Positions 5,073 to 6,502 of a stretch of 6,502 nt of DNA are shown here, one piece after another. This DNA is from Candidatus Kaiserbacteria bacterium (GTDB lineage Bacteria; Patescibacteriota; Minisyncoccia; Phycocordibacterales; Phycocordibacteraceae). The position numbers and the translations under genes are program-made. The notes under the pieces were generated by a model, which had not been told where the DNA came from, did no database searches, and saw only the letters and a list, made by a program, of their open reading frames with translations. The first letter of the stretch is position 1. Each line of letters starts with the position of its first letter. Location of the stretch: positions 1-6,502 of the forward strand of contig QIHK01000021.1 of NCBI GenBank assembly GCA_003230945.1, written 5' to 3'.

Positions 5073-5966
5073 ATGACTGATACTACGAAACTCAAACCCT
5101 GTTTTCTCATTGATATCACTACACCAAAAAAGTTTAAACTAAATGGACTTTGGTTTGGGTCCGCGAAACCGAAACGCGTCATTATCTTTGTACACGGACT
5201 CTCCAGTTCAGCTTTTCAAACGGCACTTGCCGAATCCCTTGTTGATAAGGAAACAGCGGTAATTACGTTTAGTAATCGCGGACATGACAAGGTTGTAAAA
5301 ATATACCAACTCACTAATACAAAAAAGGGTTATCGTTCCGTCCTTGCTGGAGAATCACATGAAGTTTTCACTGAGTGTGTTGATGATATTCAAGGAGTTA
5401 TCGATTTCGTACACAATTCTGGAGTACACACTATTTATCTTGCTGGACATTCGACGGGATGCCAAAAGTCTGTTTACTACGCAAGTAGGAAGGATGCTCA
5501 AAAGAATATCAAAGGAATTATATTACTTGCACCACTTAGTGATTATGCCGGAGCACTAAAGTTTGATATTGATGGAAAATTGCCAGAGGCAACAAGAATT
5601 GCTCAAGACCTTGTGAGAAAAGGAAAAAAACATGCGTTACTTCCCGAAGATATTTTTTCAGATCCGATTGATGCACAGCGATTTCTCAGTCTTTGCACTC
5701 CAGACTCTACTGAGGAGATTTTTTCCTATGCACTCCCGAATAAAAAACCACATACATTTAAAAAAATTAAAATACCACTGTGTGTTTTTCTTGCAGGAGA
5801 TGATCAGTACGCTGATCGTCCTGCAAAAGATATTGCCGTATGGTTCGAAGAAAATAATCAATCAGAATATTTCTCTATGAAAATAATTGTTGGTGTCACA
5901 CATGGATTCTCCGGTAAAGAGAAGCTTGTGGCCTCTAAAGTTCATAATTGGCTGAAAAATAACTAA
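5073..5966 (+). CDS. Alpha/beta hydrolase family protein
   Basis: The 297-residue protein has the alpha/beta-hydrolase pattern. The first core strand runs into FVHGLSSS (39-46), whose HG forms the oxyanion-hole turn. The nucleophile elbow is GHSTG with S127 (125-129), the acid is probably D243 or D244 in FLAGDD, and the catalytic histidine is H277 in THGF. GESHEVFTECVDDIQGVIDFV (93-113) precedes the nucleophile strand, and IILLAPLSDY (149-158) follows. The GHSTGCQ elbow and the overall layout recall the DUF1749-type esterase-like group, but that assignment is from memory. No signal peptide is seen, so it is probably cytoplasmic. Substrate unknown: esterase, lipase-like or peptidase activity are all possible. 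It stands alone, convergent with the DoxX-like gene 42 bases downstream and divergent from the small membrane gene. Confidence 0.94.
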   Translation: MTDTTKLKPCFLIDITTPKKFKLNGLWFGSAKPKRVIIFVHGLSSSAFQTALAESLVDKETAVITFSNRGHDKVVKIYQLTNTKKGYRSVLAGESHEVFTECVDDIQGVIDFVHNSGVHTIYLAGHSTGCQKSVYYASRKDAQKNIKGIILLAPLSDYAGALKFDIDGKLPEATRIAQDLVRKGKKHALLPEDIFSDPIDAQRFLSLCTPDSTEEIFSYALPNKKPHTFKKIKIPLCVFLAGDDQYADRPAKDIAVWFEENNQSEYFSMKIIVGVTHGFSGKEKLVASKVHNWLKNN

Positions 5967-6008
5967 GCTATATATTGTATTTCTTGCAAAAATATACGGT
6001 ACTTGTTG

Positions 6009-6494
6009 TTACCACGACCCGATTGTGAAATTGAATTTATCATGTAGAAATTTATCTACACTGTAATAGCGCCAACTTCTTCCGAGCCAAAGTGCGATGA
6101 AAACGATGGTATAGATAATGGCAGCACCTATGTCGGTTGCGCCAGTTACATATGGCCCACCGAATCCTTCCGCTGTTGTCCAGATGACTAATGCCATCAA
6201 AATGCCACCAATTATCGCTATTCTGGTGAACATACCGAAAATGAGACCGAACGCGATAGCAGTTTCAGCAATTGCAACTAGAATTGCGAAAAAATGAGGA
6301 TTTACTGAAACAGTCTGCACCCAGAAATCAATCCACGCTTGAATAATTATCGGTTGACCTTGTGCTCCTTCGGTAAGATAAGAAGTGAGATTATTGATGA
6401 ATGCAGGTTGCCACTTGAATGTTGCGTCTATAAGCCAAACAACACCGAACGCAATACGAAGTATTGAGAATGATTTATCTTCGTGAGAACTCAT
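6009..6494 (-). CDS. DoxX/DoxD-like integral membrane protein
   Basis: The 161-residue product is a four-helix membrane protein (about 10-26, 66-88, 90-108 and 119-138) of the DoxX/DoxD-like family, named after a subunit of archaeal thiosulfate:quinone oxidoreductase. Family landmarks are RIAFGVVWLIDATFKW (13-28) in the first helix, E77 in the second, and EGFGGPYVTGATDIG (109-123) between the third and fourth. The basic tail (RSWRYYSVDKFLHDK) is probably cytoplasmic. In most bacteria the role of such proteins is undefined; redox or oxidative-stress links are known for some relatives but nothing here shows them. No doxA-like partner is visible. The ATG at 6494 lies eight bases from the window edge, so its promoter cannot be judged, and a start further upstream is possible. 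Confidence 0.93.
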   Translation of the reverse strand: MSSHEDKSFSILRIAFGVVWLIDATFKWQPAFINNLTSYLTEGAQGQPIIIQAWIDFWVQTVSVNPHFFAILVAIAETAIAFGLIFGMFTRIAIIGGILMALVIWTTAEGFGGPYVTGATDIGAAIIYTIVFIALWLGRSWRYYSVDKFLHDKFNFTIGSW

Positions 6495-6502
6495 ATATAT
6501 GG

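Noticed and set aside
5971..5996. Possible bidirectional terminator between the hydrolase and the DoxX-like gene (TATATT ... AATATA)
   Set aside because: The stem is only six A-T pairs with a 14-base loop and no T-run, so it is not distinguishable from A-T-rich background.
1..6502. CRISPR array, insertion sequence, integrase or defence island
   Set aside because: No regularly spaced repeats, transposase or integrase motifs, or target-site duplications were seen; the gene content is mostly housekeeping.

Overview
The window looks like a stretch of a small bacterial chromosome, most probably from the Candidate Phyla Radiation (Patescibacteria, Parcubacteria-like). This placement is an inference. 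It rests on the sequence style of the NAD-dependent DNA ligase (KIDGLK and VEGE variants of the usual motifs, and a zinc finger that has lost two of its four cysteines), an uncharacterised one-pass membrane protein of a kind I associate with that group, an almost complete absence of Shine-Dalgarno sequences, and -10 boxes sitting a few bases before start codons. TGA is used as a normal stop, so the code appears to be the standard bacterial one.

Layout on the + strand: the possible 3' end of an unidentified gene (2-40), ligA (93-2084), gatC (2123-2413), gatA (2413-3870, overlapping gatC by one base), a membrane-anchored HEPN-like protein (3899-4480), an initiator tRNA with its own well-formed promoter (4572-4642), then a region of about 430 bases before an alpha/beta hydrolase gene (5073-5966). 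That region is not empty. It holds two small hairpins, a probable 70-residue membrane protein on the - strand (4726-4938), and a 17-base inverted repeat between that gene and the divergent hydrolase gene. The window ends with a DoxX/DoxD-like membrane protein on the - strand (6009-6494), convergent with the hydrolase.

Together the left part is housekeeping: DNA nick sealing (LigA), two of the three subunits of the tRNA-dependent amidotransferase (GatC, GatA; gatB is not in the window) and the translation initiator tRNA. The right part is accessory: a serine hydrolase and membrane proteins of unclear role.

The points most worth a second look are the initiator tRNA, whose anticodon stem has A29-U41 in place of the first of the three conserved G-C pairs and whose 1-72 mismatch is A-A; the repeated -10-box-to-ATG arrangement that predicts leaderless mRNAs; the HEPN-type RNxxxH motif on a membrane-tethered protein next to gatCA; and the degenerate zinc finger of LigA.
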